Assembly: GCF_024298885.1 (NCBI RefSeq)
Contig: NZ_CP101166.1
Coordinates: 3,843,149 to 3,907,148 of the forward strand
DNA length: 64,000 nt
Direction of reading: 5' to 3'
Source: Haloglomus halophilum
GTDB lineage: Archaea > Halobacteriota > Halobacteria > Halobacteriales > Haloarculaceae
In this document: one piece after another, positions 27,179 through 35,670 of the stretch
Numbering within the stretch: position 1 is the first letter of the stretch
How the letters are laid out: the number at the start of each line of letters is the position of its first letter
The notes under the pieces: model-generated
What the model was told of the DNA's origin: nothing
Database searches by the model: none
Seen by the model: the letters and a program-made list of their open reading frames with translations, nothing else
Made by a program: the position numbers and the translations under genes

Positions 27179-27429
27179 GTTATGCCGCCCTTTTACTCAT
27201 CGAAGTCATGTCAATCTTAAAACTCATGTGTGAATTGGGGAAGTCGTGGAAAATAAAGTTACTGGCCGGATTCAGTCGCAGTCAGTCGTCCGTACGCGGT
27301 CGATGAACTCACCCTCTGTATCGGTCCCGGTATTCGTGTCACTTACCTAGAATCCCCACCAATATCGTCGCTGCATACGCGCGAGCGGAGCGAGGAGCGG
27401 CCTTCTTCTGAACGTTTTTTGCGCAAGAG

Positions 27430-27525
27430 GTTCGCGGGCTCCGCCCGCGAACGAATAGCTGGTCGGCGTGGCCGACCAGCCGGTTCCGCAGGCGGACGCC
27501 GTCAGGCGCCCGCCGAGGAAACCCG
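27430..27525. repeat. tandem perfect hairpins in the 3' flank of fttA
   Basis: Two perfect 10-bp stems with 3-nt loops: 27430-27452 (GTTCGCGGGC-TCC-) and 27458-27480 (GCTGGTCGGC-GTG-), 5 nt apart. A third, imperfect stem spans about 27482-27525. They lie 16-111 bases past the fttA stop on the minus strand; CTTTTC follows the stop immediately. The remainder of the 27179-27540 gap is A/T-rich upstream sequence of the lipoprotein gene plus a GCGAGCGGAGCGAGG-type stretch (27380-27397), and I see no gene in it. Confidence 0.8.
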
Positions 27526-27540
27526 CCGCGCAGAAAAGCT

Positions 27541-29469
27541 CTATTTGAACCGGAACGTCTCCAGGTTCTTCGGCGCGAACGTCCGCATGTTGAACTCGTG
27601 GTAGAGTGCGCTGGAGAGGTCCTGCGTGGAGGACTCGTCGCCGTGGACACAGAGCACCTTCTCCGGGCGTGGGTTCATCGTGCGGACGAAGTTCTCCAGT
27701 CCCTGGCGGTCGGCGTGGCCGGAGAAGCCGTCGACGGTCTCGACATCGAGATCCAGCGAGAGGGTGTTCCCGCGGCCGCCGCCGTTGCCGCGGTCGTTCA
27801 TCGGGATCTCGTCCCAGCCGTTCTGGATGCGACGGCCGAGTGTCCCCTGGGCCTGGTAGCCGACGAACACCATCCGGTTCTGCTCGTCGCCCCCGAGGTG
27901 GCGGAGCCAGGACATGATGGGGCCGCCGGTGACCATCCCCGACGTGGAGAGGACGATACAGGGGCCACCGTCGGCGACCTCCTCCCGTTCCTCCTCGCCG
28001 CCGTCGATGTGGTTGAACTCGTCGGCGAGGAACGGGTTCTCGTCCTCGTGGAAGATGCGGTCGCGGAGGTCGTCGCGGAGGTACTCGGGATAGGTGGTGT
28101 GGATGGCCGTCGCCTCCCAGATCATCCCGTCGAGGTGGACCGGCATCTTCGGGATGTCGCCGGAGCGCATCGCCTCCTCCAGGACGAGCATGATCTCCTG
28201 CGAGCGGCCGACCGCGAACGCCGGAATCAGGACCTTCCCGTCGCGCTCGTAGGTCTCGTTGATGACGCGCTTGAGGTTCCGCTCTGAGTCCTCCTGGTCT
28301 GTCTGGTAGTCGTTGCGGCCGCCGTACGTCGACTCCAGGACGAGCGTCTCGACGCGGGGGAACTCGTTGACGGCTCCGTTGAACAGTCGGGTATCCTCGT
28401 AGTGGATGTCACCGGAGAACGCGACGTTGTAGAGGCCGTCGCCGATGTGGAAGTGCGCGATGGAGGAGCCGAGGATGTGCCCGGCGTTGTGCAGCGTGAG
28501 CTTGATGTCCGGCGCGATATCGGTCACGTCGCCGTACTCGATGTCGATGCAGTGCTTGATGGCCTCCCGGACCATCTCGGACTCGTAGGGCGGCGTCCGG
28601 CCCTCCTTCGCGGCCACGTCGAGGTAGTCGAGCGTCAGGAGGCCCATCAGGTCGCGTGTCGGTTCGGTGCAGTAGATGGGGCCGTCGTAGCCGTACTTGA
28701 ACAGCAGCGGGATGAGCGCGGAGTGGTCGAGGTGGGCGTGGGTCAGGACGACCGCGTCGAGGTTCTGCGCACCAGCGCCGAGGGCCTCGGGCACCTGCAG
28801 GTAGGGCACCTCGTCCTCGGCCCCGGGCTTGTCGCCGCAGTCGATGAGGATGCGCGTCTCGGCCGTCGAGAGGATGAACGCGGCGCGGCCGACCTCGCGG
28901 CAGCAGCCGAGCGTGGTGATGCGGACCCACTGCTCGTTGGCCATCTCCTCGCGGTGGATCTGCCGACCGACGCGTTCGAGGATGTCGCGTCGCTCCTCGC
29001 GCTCCTGCTTGAGGAAGTTCCGGACGTTCGAGACCGTCGAGGACTCGATCGGCGGTGTGCGGACGACCTCGGGGGTCCAGCCGACCTCCTTCGTGATCTC
29101 GCGGAGCGTGGAGCCGTGGCGCCCGATGACCATCCCGGGCTTCTCGGCCTCGATGACGACCTCGCCGGTGTCGGCGTGGAAGTCGAGGTCTGTGACACCT
29201 GCCTCCTCGGGGATGATACCCGTGATGCGCTCGCGGGCGTCGTCCGGGCGCGAGAGGCTGTCCGGGTCCGGTCGGACGGTGATACGCTTGCGGAGCTTCG
29301 AGGCGAGGCTCCGAACGAGGTCACCGTTCTCCGCGAACTTCTTCGGGTCCCTCGTGTAGATGACCAGTTCCGGACCCTCGTACTTCACGTCGGAGATCGA
29401 GATATCGCTGGGGACCTCGTCCGTGATCGTTTCCTTCAGTTCGTCGAGTTGCCGCTCTACTGCGCTCAT
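27541..29469 (-). CDS. fttA: transcription termination factor FttA (aCPSF1), KH-beta-CASP nuclease
   Basis: 642 residues. Two KH-like domains (the second with GMVIGRHGS, 112-120) precede a metallo-beta-lactamase domain with HAHLDH (244-249), a beta-CASP domain, and SGMVTGGPIMSWL and FSGHADRQGLENFV near the end. FttA cleaves nascent RNA at U-rich sites and terminates archaeal transcription genome-wide. The frame reaches back to 29493, but homology starts at the ATG at 29469 (MSAVERQLDELKETI). Its 3' flank has a U-tract and tandem hairpins. Confidence 0.95.
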   Translation of the reverse strand: MSAVERQLDELKETITDEVPSDISISDVKYEGPELVIYTRDPKKFAENGDLVRSLASKLRKRITVRPDPDSLSRPDDARERITGIIPEEAGVTDLDFHADTGEVVIEAEKPGMVIGRHGSTLREITKEVGWTPEVVRTPPIESSTVSNVRNFLKQEREERRDILERVGRQIHREEMANEQWVRITTLGCCREVGRAAFILSTAETRILIDCGDKPGAEDEVPYLQVPEALGAGAQNLDAVVLTHAHLDHSALIPLLFKYGYDGPIYCTEPTRDLMGLLTLDYLDVAAKEGRTPPYESEMVREAIKHCIDIEYGDVTDIAPDIKLTLHNAGHILGSSIAHFHIGDGLYNVAFSGDIHYEDTRLFNGAVNEFPRVETLVLESTYGGRNDYQTDQEDSERNLKRVINETYERDGKVLIPAFAVGRSQEIMLVLEEAMRSGDIPKMPVHLDGMIWEATAIHTTYPEYLRDDLRDRIFHEDENPFLADEFNHIDGGEEEREEVADGGPCIVLSTSGMVTGGPIMSWLRHLGGDEQNRMVFVGYQAQGTLGRRIQNGWDEIPMNDRGNGGGRGNTLSLDLDVETVDGFSGHADRQGLENFVRTMNPRPEKVLCVHGDESSTQDLSSALYHEFNMRTFAPKNLETFRFK

Positions 29470-29652
29470 AGATACGAGAGCGGGCTCCGGCAACTGCCAC
29501 CCGAAGCTCGGGACCGACCGTGTCGGTCGTCTCCGTGCAACGACGTGTGCGACGGGATAACTATCATACCCTTGACCGGTCCGGAGCGTATCCGGACGTC
29601 TGCGGGACGTGGTGCCGGAAAACCCGCGTGTACCTGCTCCTATCGCCGACTG

Positions 29653-29661
29653 TTATTAAAA
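29653..29661 (+). promoter_or_regulatory. TATA-like box, leaderless promoter for 29684 gene
   Basis: TTATTAAAA is centred about 26 nt before the ATG at 29684, the exact distance expected if transcription begins at the start codon. It is among the most A/T-rich TATA-like boxes I noticed in the window. Confidence 0.65.
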
Positions 29662-29683
29662 GCCTTCGGGACGACCAGGGTGT

Positions 29684-30181
29684 ATGCGCGTCACACCTGC
29701 TGTCGTGGCCGACGAGCACGAGTGGGTCCGCGACCGTGACTCGGTGGTCGACCTCGTGAACCGGGTCCGTGCCGACCTCGGCACGGCGTTCGACACGAGT
29801 GTGGACTCCATCACCACCGACCAGTACCGCACGGAGGTGGACCGCGTCTTCGCCGACGGCGACGTGGCCGTCAACGTCGCGGCGCTCGTGGGGCTGCTGC
29901 GGGACCTCGACGTCGAGGGTGACTACCCGGGGTTCGTGGTCGACGAGTATCTCGGTCGCGAGCTGGCAGCGACCATCGCCAGCACGAAGGGCCGCCCGTT
30001 CTCGATGCTCGCGGAGGCCACCTTCCACGTCGCCGACGTGGGTACGCACGGGACTCCCGACGAGCCCGCGGGCACCGACGACCTCGACGCGGCGCTCGCA
30101 GCGGGATTCCAGACCCGCCTCCCGGGCTGGAACTGGACCGAGGGCGAGAGCCCGTTCGCGGTCGGGGGAGACGAGGAGTGA
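29684..30181 (+). CDS. conserved-looking acidic protein of unknown function beside fttA
   Basis: 165 residues, soluble and acidic, starting MRVTPAVVADEHEWVRDRDS. A helical first half (VVDLVNRVRADLGTAF, VAALVGLLRDLDVEGDYPGF) is followed by RELAATIASTKGRPFSMLAE and ends in GFQTRLPGWNWTEGESPF. No domain is recognised. It is transcribed divergently from fttA across about 215 bp and has a strong leaderless promoter of its own. Confidence 0.65.
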   Translation: MRVTPAVVADEHEWVRDRDSVVDLVNRVRADLGTAFDTSVDSITTDQYRTEVDRVFADGDVAVNVAALVGLLRDLDVEGDYPGFVVDEYLGRELAATIASTKGRPFSMLAEATFHVADVGTHGTPDEPAGTDDLDAALAAGFQTRLPGWNWTEGESPFAVGGDEE

Positions 30182-30235
30182 CCGCGGGGGCCGGACCCGG
30201 AAAGCCTATGCGCGCCGTCCCCGGACCGGCCGGGC

Positions 30236-31177
30236 GTGCAGGTCTCCGTCGTCCTCTGTACGCACACGCTGGAGCGCTACGAGTACCTGACCGACGCCGC
30301 CGAGAGCGTCCTCACCGGGACGTACGACGACCTCGAACTCGTCTGTGTCAGTGACGGGAACGAGGCGGTGTACGAGCGGATGCAGGAGGACTACGGCGAC
30401 CATCCGACGGTCGTGACGGACTGCCTCGATGAGAACAGCGGCCTCCTCACCGCACGGAACCACGGCGCCGAGCTGGCCTCCGGCGACGTGGTCGCCTTCC
30501 TCGATGACGACGCCATCGCCTGCGAGGCGTGGTTGGAACTGCTGGTCGACGCCTATCGGGAGCACGACGCCCTCGCCGTCGGCGGGCGGATGACGCCGCG
30601 CTGGGAGGCACCGGATGGCGAACCGGGCATCCTCCCCGAGGAGTTCTACTGGCTCGTCGGCGTCACCCACCGCGGCTTCGGCCCGGACGGCGACCCCGGC
30701 GAGCCGGGGTGGGTCCGGAACACGATGGGTTCGAACATCTCCTTCCGGGCCGAGGTGTTCGCCGAACTCGGCGGCTTCGACGTGGACATCGGCGGGCGGA
30801 AGGGCGACAACCACCTACAGGGCGGGGAGTCGGAACTCTGTGCCCGGCTGCGCGCCGAGTACGACCAGCGCGTCTGGTACGTCCCGGAGGCGACCGTCGA
30901 ACACCGCATCTTCGAGTATCGGACGGAACCCGACTGGCTCCTCGAGCGGGCGTTCTGGCAGGGCTACTCGAAGCGCGGGATGGAGCGGTTCGTCCCCGAG
31001 TCGACGGGCGCGGAGGGGGAGTTCCTCGGCGATCTGCTCGGTGAGTTCGTCCCCGACCGGCTACGTGGCCTCGTGCTGCGGCCATCCGCGGCCGCGGCGC
31101 TCCAGCTCCTGTTCCTGTTCGTGTTCACGGGAGCTGTCGGCACGGGCTACCTGTACGGCATCGTGAAGTGGGGCTGA
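30236..31177 (+). CDS. family 2 glycosyltransferase, AglG/AglE-like
   Basis: 313 residues, GTG start. A GT-A core with VSVVLCTHTLERYEYLTDA, AFLDDDAIAC (the DxD-type metal site) and RNTMGSNISFRAEVF, followed by one C-terminal membrane helix (LLFLFVFTGAVGTGYLYGIV). The beginning resembles the haloarchaeal dolichyl-phosphate-linked sugar transferases (AglG, glucosyl-dolichyl-phosphate glucuronosyltransferase). Its position at the edge of a surface-glycan cluster fits a role in N-glycan assembly. CCTATGCG about 28 nt upstream may be the TATA box. Confidence 0.82.
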   Translation: MQVSVVLCTHTLERYEYLTDAAESVLTGTYDDLELVCVSDGNEAVYERMQEDYGDHPTVVTDCLDENSGLLTARNHGAELASGDVVAFLDDDAIACEAWLELLVDAYREHDALAVGGRMTPRWEAPDGEPGILPEEFYWLVGVTHRGFGPDGDPGEPGWVRNTMGSNISFRAEVFAELGGFDVDIGGRKGDNHLQGGESELCARLRAEYDQRVWYVPEATVEHRIFEYRTEPDWLLERAFWQGYSKRGMERFVPESTGAEGEFLGDLLGEFVPDRLRGLVLRPSAAAALQLLFLFVFTGAVGTGYLYGIVKWG

Positions 31178-31245
31178 GCCGGCCGGCGAGAAGCCACCGC
31201 CACCCCAGCCGAACGCATAAGCGACATCCGACCCCAGCGTACGCC

Positions 31246-32430
31246 ATGTCGTTCGAACTCACGGCCGAGCAACGGGCGATCCGCGAGGCCGTCCGCGACT
31301 TCGGGGAGTCCGAGATACGGCCGGTCGCGAAGGAGTACAACGAGCAGGGGCGATACCCCGAGGAACTCCGGCAACAGGCCGCCGACCTCGACCTCGTGGC
31401 ACCGCACATCCCGGAGGCGTACGGCGGCGCGGGGATGGACGGCGTCTCGACGGTCATCGTCACCGAGGAACTGTGGCGCGCGGACCCCGGTGTCGGCGGC
31501 GCCATCGCCGCCGCCGACTTCGGGACCGGGATGATACTGGAGTACGGCGACGAGTGGATGAAGGAGGAGGTCCTGCCGCGGGTCACGGGTGGCGAGACGC
31601 CCATCGCGACCTGCATCTCGGAACCGGCCCATGGCTCGAACGTCGCCGGGATGGAGACGCGCGCCCGGAAGGACACCGCCGAGCAAAGCTCGGCGAGCCC
31701 TGCGACGGCGTCGCAGGAGGGAGACGAGTACGTCATCGACGGCGAGAAGATGTGGATAACGAACGGCACCGTCGCGGACGTCTACATCGTGATGGCCAAG
31801 ACCTCACCCGAGGACGGCCATGCCGGCATCACGGCCTTCCTCACCGAGTCCGACCGGGACGGCATCGAGGCCGCCCGCATCACCAACAAGCTCGGCATCC
31901 ACGCCCAGGACACCGCCGAGATCCGGTTCGACGGGCTCCGAATCCCGGCCGAGAACGTCGTCGGGGAGGTGGACCGGGGGTTCTACCAGCTGATGGAGTT
32001 CTTCGCGCCGGCCCGTGCGGACGTGGCCGGGCAAGCTACGGGCGTCGCGCAGGCCGCACTCGACGCGGCCGTCGCGTACGCGAGCGAGCGCGAGCAGTTC
32101 GACCAGCCCATCGCCGAGTTCCAGGCCATCCGGCACAAGCTCGCGGAGATGGCGACCGACATCGAGGCCGCCCGCTCGCTGGCCTACCGGGCGGGGTCGG
32201 CCATCGACAGCGGCGACACGGACGAGGCGACCCGGCTCGCCTCGATGGCGAAGCTGTTCGCCTCCGAGCACGCCGTCGACGTGACCGACGAGGCCATCCA
32301 GGTCCACGGGGGCGCCGGCTACGTCGACGACCACCCCGTCGAGCGCTACTACCGCGACGCCCGCGTCACGAAGATCTACGACGGCACCTCCGAGATACAG
32401 AAGAACATCATCTCGGAGCAATTGCTGTGA
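31246..32430 (+). CDS. acyl-CoA dehydrogenase with 15-residue palindrome-encoded insert
   Basis: 394 residues from the ATG at 31246 (MSFELTAEQRAIREAVRD); the longer frame from 31168 is not needed, and CATAAG is 28 nt upstream. It oxidises acyl-CoA to enoyl-CoA with FAD. Seen: ATCISEPAHGSNV, EKMWITNG, GIHAQDTAEIRFDGLRIP and VHGGAGYVDDHPVERYYRD. Two oddities: residues 144-158 are absent from the otherwise similar dehydrogenase at 48447-49601 and are encoded by two perfect hairpins. The residue aligned with the usual catalytic Glu is D379 (KIYDGTSEIQ). It may still be active. Confidence 0.9.
   Translation: MSFELTAEQRAIREAVRDFGESEIRPVAKEYNEQGRYPEELRQQAADLDLVAPHIPEAYGGAGMDGVSTVIVTEELWRADPGVGGAIAAADFGTGMILEYGDEWMKEEVLPRVTGGETPIATCISEPAHGSNVAGMETRARKDTAEQSSASPATASQEGDEYVIDGEKMWITNGTVADVYIVMAKTSPEDGHAGITAFLTESDRDGIEAARITNKLGIHAQDTAEIRFDGLRIPAENVVGEVDRGFYQLMEFFAPARADVAGQATGVAQAALDAAVAYASEREQFDQPIAEFQAIRHKLAEMATDIEAARSLAYRAGSAIDSGDTDEATRLASMAKLFASEHAVDVTDEAIQVHGGAGYVDDHPVERYYRDARVTKIYDGTSEIQKNIISEQLL
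31675..31719 (+). repeat. in-frame tandem palindrome insertion
   Basis: Two perfect hairpins lie inside the dehydrogenase CDS: GCCGAGC-AAA-GCTCGGC at 31678-31694 and CCTGCGAC-GGC-GTCGCAGG at 31699-31717, 4 bp apart. Together they make up the 45 bp that encode residues 144-158 (TAEQSSASPATASQE). The homologous enzyme at 48447-49601 runs straight from EKD to GDE without these residues. Confidence 0.8.
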
Positions 32431-32545
32431 CATACCACATATCCTCCATCTTAACCAGATAGCCGGGTTTCGGTGCCGAAGAAAGGTAAGTAAGCCAGTA
32501 ATATCGCCGCCACCCACGTACATACGAGTCGGAATCACCGATGCG

Positions 32546-32550
32546 TTTAG
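32546..32550 (+). promoter_or_regulatory. TATA-like box of the 32576 UspA gene
   Basis: GCGTTTAGG is centred 28 nt before the ATG. Upstream A/T-rich DNA at 32430-32520 contains no gene I can support. Confidence 0.5.
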
Positions 32551-32575
32551 GCGTGTCAACGAACAACATCCACGT

Positions 32576-33016
32576 ATGAGATTCGTCGTAGCCGTCGACG
32601 GAACGCCCGGGAGCGAGCGTGTACTGGAACACGCGGCGTCGCTGGCGGGGGCGGCGGACGCCGACCTGGTGCTGGTCCACGCGGTCAACCCCTCCGTGTA
32701 CGAGGTGATGGACGGTCCCGTTCGGGACGGGAGCAACGCCGAGGAGCGGCTCCTGCTGGAGAGTACCGAGGACGCCGAGGAACGCGGCGAGCAGCTCCTG
32801 GAGCGGGCCGCCGAGCGGGTCGAAGGGGTCAACGCGGAGACGGAGTTGCTCTACGGCTCCCCCGCGAGCGCCATCGCCGAGTACGCCGAGGAGATCGGCG
32901 CCGACGGGGTGTTCGTCGGCCATCGCGACCTCAGCGAGGAGCAAGAGCGGGTGCTCGGCAGCGTCGCGAAGCGGCTCGTCGACAACTCCCCCGCCCCCGT
33001 GACCGTCGTTCGCTGA
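32576..33016 (+). CDS. universal stress protein (UspA) family
   Basis: 146 residues with the UspA Rossmann-like start MRFVVAVDGTPGSERVLEHA and the TELLYGSPASAIAEYAEEIG half. The usual G-x2-G-x9-G-S nucleotide loop is replaced by GHRDLSEEQERVLGSVAKRL, so it is probably not a classical ATP binder, although the final G-S is kept. Such proteins are small stress-linked regulators; the exact role is unknown. It sits between the dehydrogenase and the glycosyltransferase 4 gene. Confidence 0.85.
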   Translation: MRFVVAVDGTPGSERVLEHAASLAGAADADLVLVHAVNPSVYEVMDGPVRDGSNAEERLLLESTEDAEERGEQLLERAAERVEGVNAETELLYGSPASAIAEYAEEIGADGVFVGHRDLSEEQERVLGSVAKRLVDNSPAPVTVVR

Positions 33017-33088
33017 CCACCGACAGTCCGTCGCCCCCGAACGGCCGCGACCGGTACCGCTTTGGTGCCGGCTCCGGGACGGTCCGGC

Positions 33089-34234
33089 GTGTCCGAGTCG
33101 GTCCCCGAGGTCTGCGTCGTCACCCATCCACTCTCCTCGGCCGGGGAGAACGCCACCCGGAGCCTCCTCGATATCCTCGGTGCTCTGACGACGGTGTCGC
33201 TCGTCACGGCCGACCTCCCGGCCGACTCCGAGATCCGGGACCGACACGAGGTGGTCGAGCTGACCGAGCGGGGCGCCGGCGACTCGCTCCCGGTCGCCGC
33301 CACCCGCTTCCTTCGCAACCAGCTCCGGATGTGCCGAGCGATAGCCCGGCGCGACGAGGAGGTGGTGCTGTTCTTCGGGGCGACAGCGTACCTCCTGCCG
33401 GTCCTGTTCGCCCGACTCCGCGGGAAGACCGTCCTGCTCCAGCCTCGCGGGGACGTGCCACTGACACTCCGGCTGAACTGGGAACAGCGGGTCCCCTCGC
33501 CGCTCGCGGGGCTGCTTGCCGGTTCGGTCCGTGCGCTGGAGCGCCTGGACTACGCCATCGCCGACGGCGCCATCACGTACACGCCGTCGATGGCCGAGGA
33601 GCTGGGGCTCGACCCCGACTCGCCGCGTGTCTACCCGAACGGAGCGCGCTACATCCGTGTCGACGAGTTCCGCCCCCGGACGCCGTTCACGGAGCGCGAG
33701 CGCCGCGTCGGCTTCCTCGGCCGGCTCGACGAGGAGAAGGGTGTCCGGGAGCTCGCACAGGTGGCGAAGCGACTGCCCGACGACGTGACGTTCTCGTTCA
33801 TCGGCGACGGCCGGCTCTCCGGGTGGCTGGAGACCGAACTCGCCGACGAGATCGCGGCCGGCCGCGTCGAACTCCGCGGCTGGGTGGACCACGACGAGGT
33901 GCCGGCGGAGCTGTCGCGGCTCCAGTTGCTCGTGATGCCCTCCCAGCCGACCGAGGGGCTCCCAACGACCATCCTGGAGGCGCTCGCCTGCGGGACGCCC
34001 GTCTACGCCACCCCCGTCTCCGGCGTGCCGGACGTGGTTCGGGCGAACGAGACGGGCTTCCTGATGGATTCGCGTGACCCGGACGACATCGCGGCCGGCA
34101 TCGAGAGCATCCTGGCGCGCGAGGACCTCGCCGACGTGTCGCTGCGGGGGCGACGGCTCATCGAGACGGAGTTCAGCCTCGACGCGGCAATCGAGCGCTA
34201 TCGGGCCATCCTGACGGCGGCCGTCGGCGACTGA
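33089..34234 (+). CDS. family 4 glycosyltransferase
   Basis: 381 residues from a GTG at 33089. The upstream TTTGG at 33061-33065 is about 26 nt before it, arguing against the earlier TTG at 33062. GT-B fold signs: VVTHPLSSAGENATRS, VLLQPRGDVPLTLR, GFLGRLDEEKGVRELA (start of the donor domain) and the E-x7-E region QPTEGLPTTILEALACGTPV. It should transfer an activated sugar onto a lipid-linked or protein-linked glycan. It belongs to the 30-41 kb glycan region. Confidence 0.85.
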   Translation: MSESVPEVCVVTHPLSSAGENATRSLLDILGALTTVSLVTADLPADSEIRDRHEVVELTERGAGDSLPVAATRFLRNQLRMCRAIARRDEEVVLFFGATAYLLPVLFARLRGKTVLLQPRGDVPLTLRLNWEQRVPSPLAGLLAGSVRALERLDYAIADGAITYTPSMAEELGLDPDSPRVYPNGARYIRVDEFRPRTPFTERERRVGFLGRLDEEKGVRELAQVAKRLPDDVTFSFIGDGRLSGWLETELADEIAAGRVELRGWVDHDEVPAELSRLQLLVMPSQPTEGLPTTILEALACGTPVYATPVSGVPDVVRANETGFLMDSRDPDDIAAGIESILAREDLADVSLRGRRLIETEFSLDAAIERYRAILTAAVGD

Positions 34235-34253
34235 GGGCCGCCCCCGGCGGGGC

Positions 34254-35669
34254 TCAGCCTGCGGCCGACCGGACCAGGTTGCCGAACTTCTCGCGAACGC
34301 GGGGCGAGACGCCCAGCAGACAGCCCACGTACACCAGAACACCGACGAACACCAGTCCGATAGTCGCGTACTGGGAGCCCGGAGCGACCCGACGAAGCAG
34401 GAGTACGGCCCCGGCCATCACGCCGCTCGCGACGACCTGTCGACTGAACTCCCGGAACGGCAGGTCTGGAACTCCCATGACCGCGACGAGCCCCCAGTAG
34501 GAGAGGACGGCGGTCACGCCCGCGGAGACGAGTGTGGCCACCGCAGCGCCGAGCCAGCCGTACGTCGCGACCAGAACCACGTTCAGAACGAGATTGAGCG
34601 CCACGAACGCGAGATTGATACGGAACGCGATGTCGGGGCGGTCGACCGCGTTCACCGCGTTGAGGAACTGCTCACCGTAGACCGCGAGGAGCCGTGCCAC
34701 CACCAGCAACACGAGGACCTCGACACCCTGCGTGAACTCCGAGCTGTAGATTCGGAGGACCCGCCGGCCCAGAACGGCCGCGCCGAACAGGCCCGGGATG
34801 ATGAACACGCCGGCGAACACCAGCCCCTCGTTGAGGTAGTGGTGGATGCGCTCCTCGCTGTCCTCGCGACCGCTGAGTTCGCTCATCTCCGGGAACAGCG
34901 TCGTCTGTACGGAGACGGCGACGAGGGCGAACAGCGACGCGAGGTTCCAGGACACCTCGTAGACACCGATGAGCGTCGGCGAGACGAACACCGCCAGCAC
35001 GATGGTGTCCATCCAGCCGAACGCCCGTGTCTTCAGCTTCCCCAGCCAGGCGTAGCGCGCGTAGGACAGCAAGCTCTGCCCCCGCTCACGGCTCGGCCGA
35101 CCGATGACGACCGTCGACAGCACGGTCCCGACGACGACCGCAAGCAGCGTCGCGACCACGTGCCCGGCGATGAGGGCGGCGACCCCGAACCCCGCGACGA
35201 CGGCTCCGATGTGGATGCCCGAACGGACCACCCGCTCCAGCGCCTTGATCCCGCCGGACCATCCAACCCGCTTCTCGCCGTTCAGTACCGCTACGACGGT
35301 CACGAGGCCGATATTGCTGACGACGAGGGCCGTGACCAGCCCACCGACGGGCGCACCGACGTACGACTCGACGAACGGCCGGGCGGCGAGGAGCACGACC
35401 GCGATGACGGCCGCCAACAGCCCGTTCACCAGGACGGCTGTGGCGACGATGCCCTGCGAGTCCGTCGCCTCGCTGAGCCGCTTGGTCAGCGCGTCACCGA
35501 TGGCGTTGGCGGGAACGTTCAACCAGAACGTCAGGGCGACGGCGACCGCGTACAGTCCGAGGACGTCCGCACCACCGAGTCGGGCGATGGCGAAGGTGGC
35601 GGCGAACCCGGAGACCGAGACGGCGACCTGCGAGAGGAAGTGGAGGAACGCGGTTCGACCCAGCCGCAT
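34254..35669 (-). CDS. polysaccharide/lipid-linked oligosaccharide flippase (Wzx/AglR-like)
   Basis: 471 residues, about 14 membrane helices, opening with RTAFLHFLSQVAVSVSGFAATFAIARLGG, the typical entry of polysaccharide biosynthesis exporters of the MVF/MATE-like superfamily. WLGKLKTRAFGWMDTIVLAVF and YEVSWNLASLFALVAVSVQTTLFPEMSEL are the characteristic middle segments. It would flip lipid-linked glycans across the membrane, as proposed for AglR. Its ATG follows the upstream sulfatase stop after one base, so the two form an operon. Confidence 0.87.
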   Translation of the reverse strand: MRLGRTAFLHFLSQVAVSVSGFAATFAIARLGGADVLGLYAVAVALTFWLNVPANAIGDALTKRLSEATDSQGIVATAVLVNGLLAAVIAVVLLAARPFVESYVGAPVGGLVTALVVSNIGLVTVVAVLNGEKRVGWSGGIKALERVVRSGIHIGAVVAGFGVAALIAGHVVATLLAVVVGTVLSTVVIGRPSRERGQSLLSYARYAWLGKLKTRAFGWMDTIVLAVFVSPTLIGVYEVSWNLASLFALVAVSVQTTLFPEMSELSGREDSEERIHHYLNEGLVFAGVFIIPGLFGAAVLGRRVLRIYSSEFTQGVEVLVLLVVARLLAVYGEQFLNAVNAVDRPDIAFRINLAFVALNLVLNVVLVATYGWLGAAVATLVSAGVTAVLSYWGLVAVMGVPDLPFREFSRQVVASGVMAGAVLLLRRVAPGSQYATIGLVFVGVLVYVGCLLGVSPRVREKFGNLVRSAAG

Positions 35670-35670
35670 C

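Noticed and set aside
27380-27397. Insertion sequence end near the GCGAGCGGAGCGAGG stretch
   Set aside because: No transposase or terminal repeat pair is present; such short GAGC-rich stretches are common at haloarchaeal gene ends.
32576-33016. Secretion or toxin-antitoxin role for the UspA-like protein
   Set aside because: No partner gene or signal; it only shows the UspA fold with an altered nucleotide loop.
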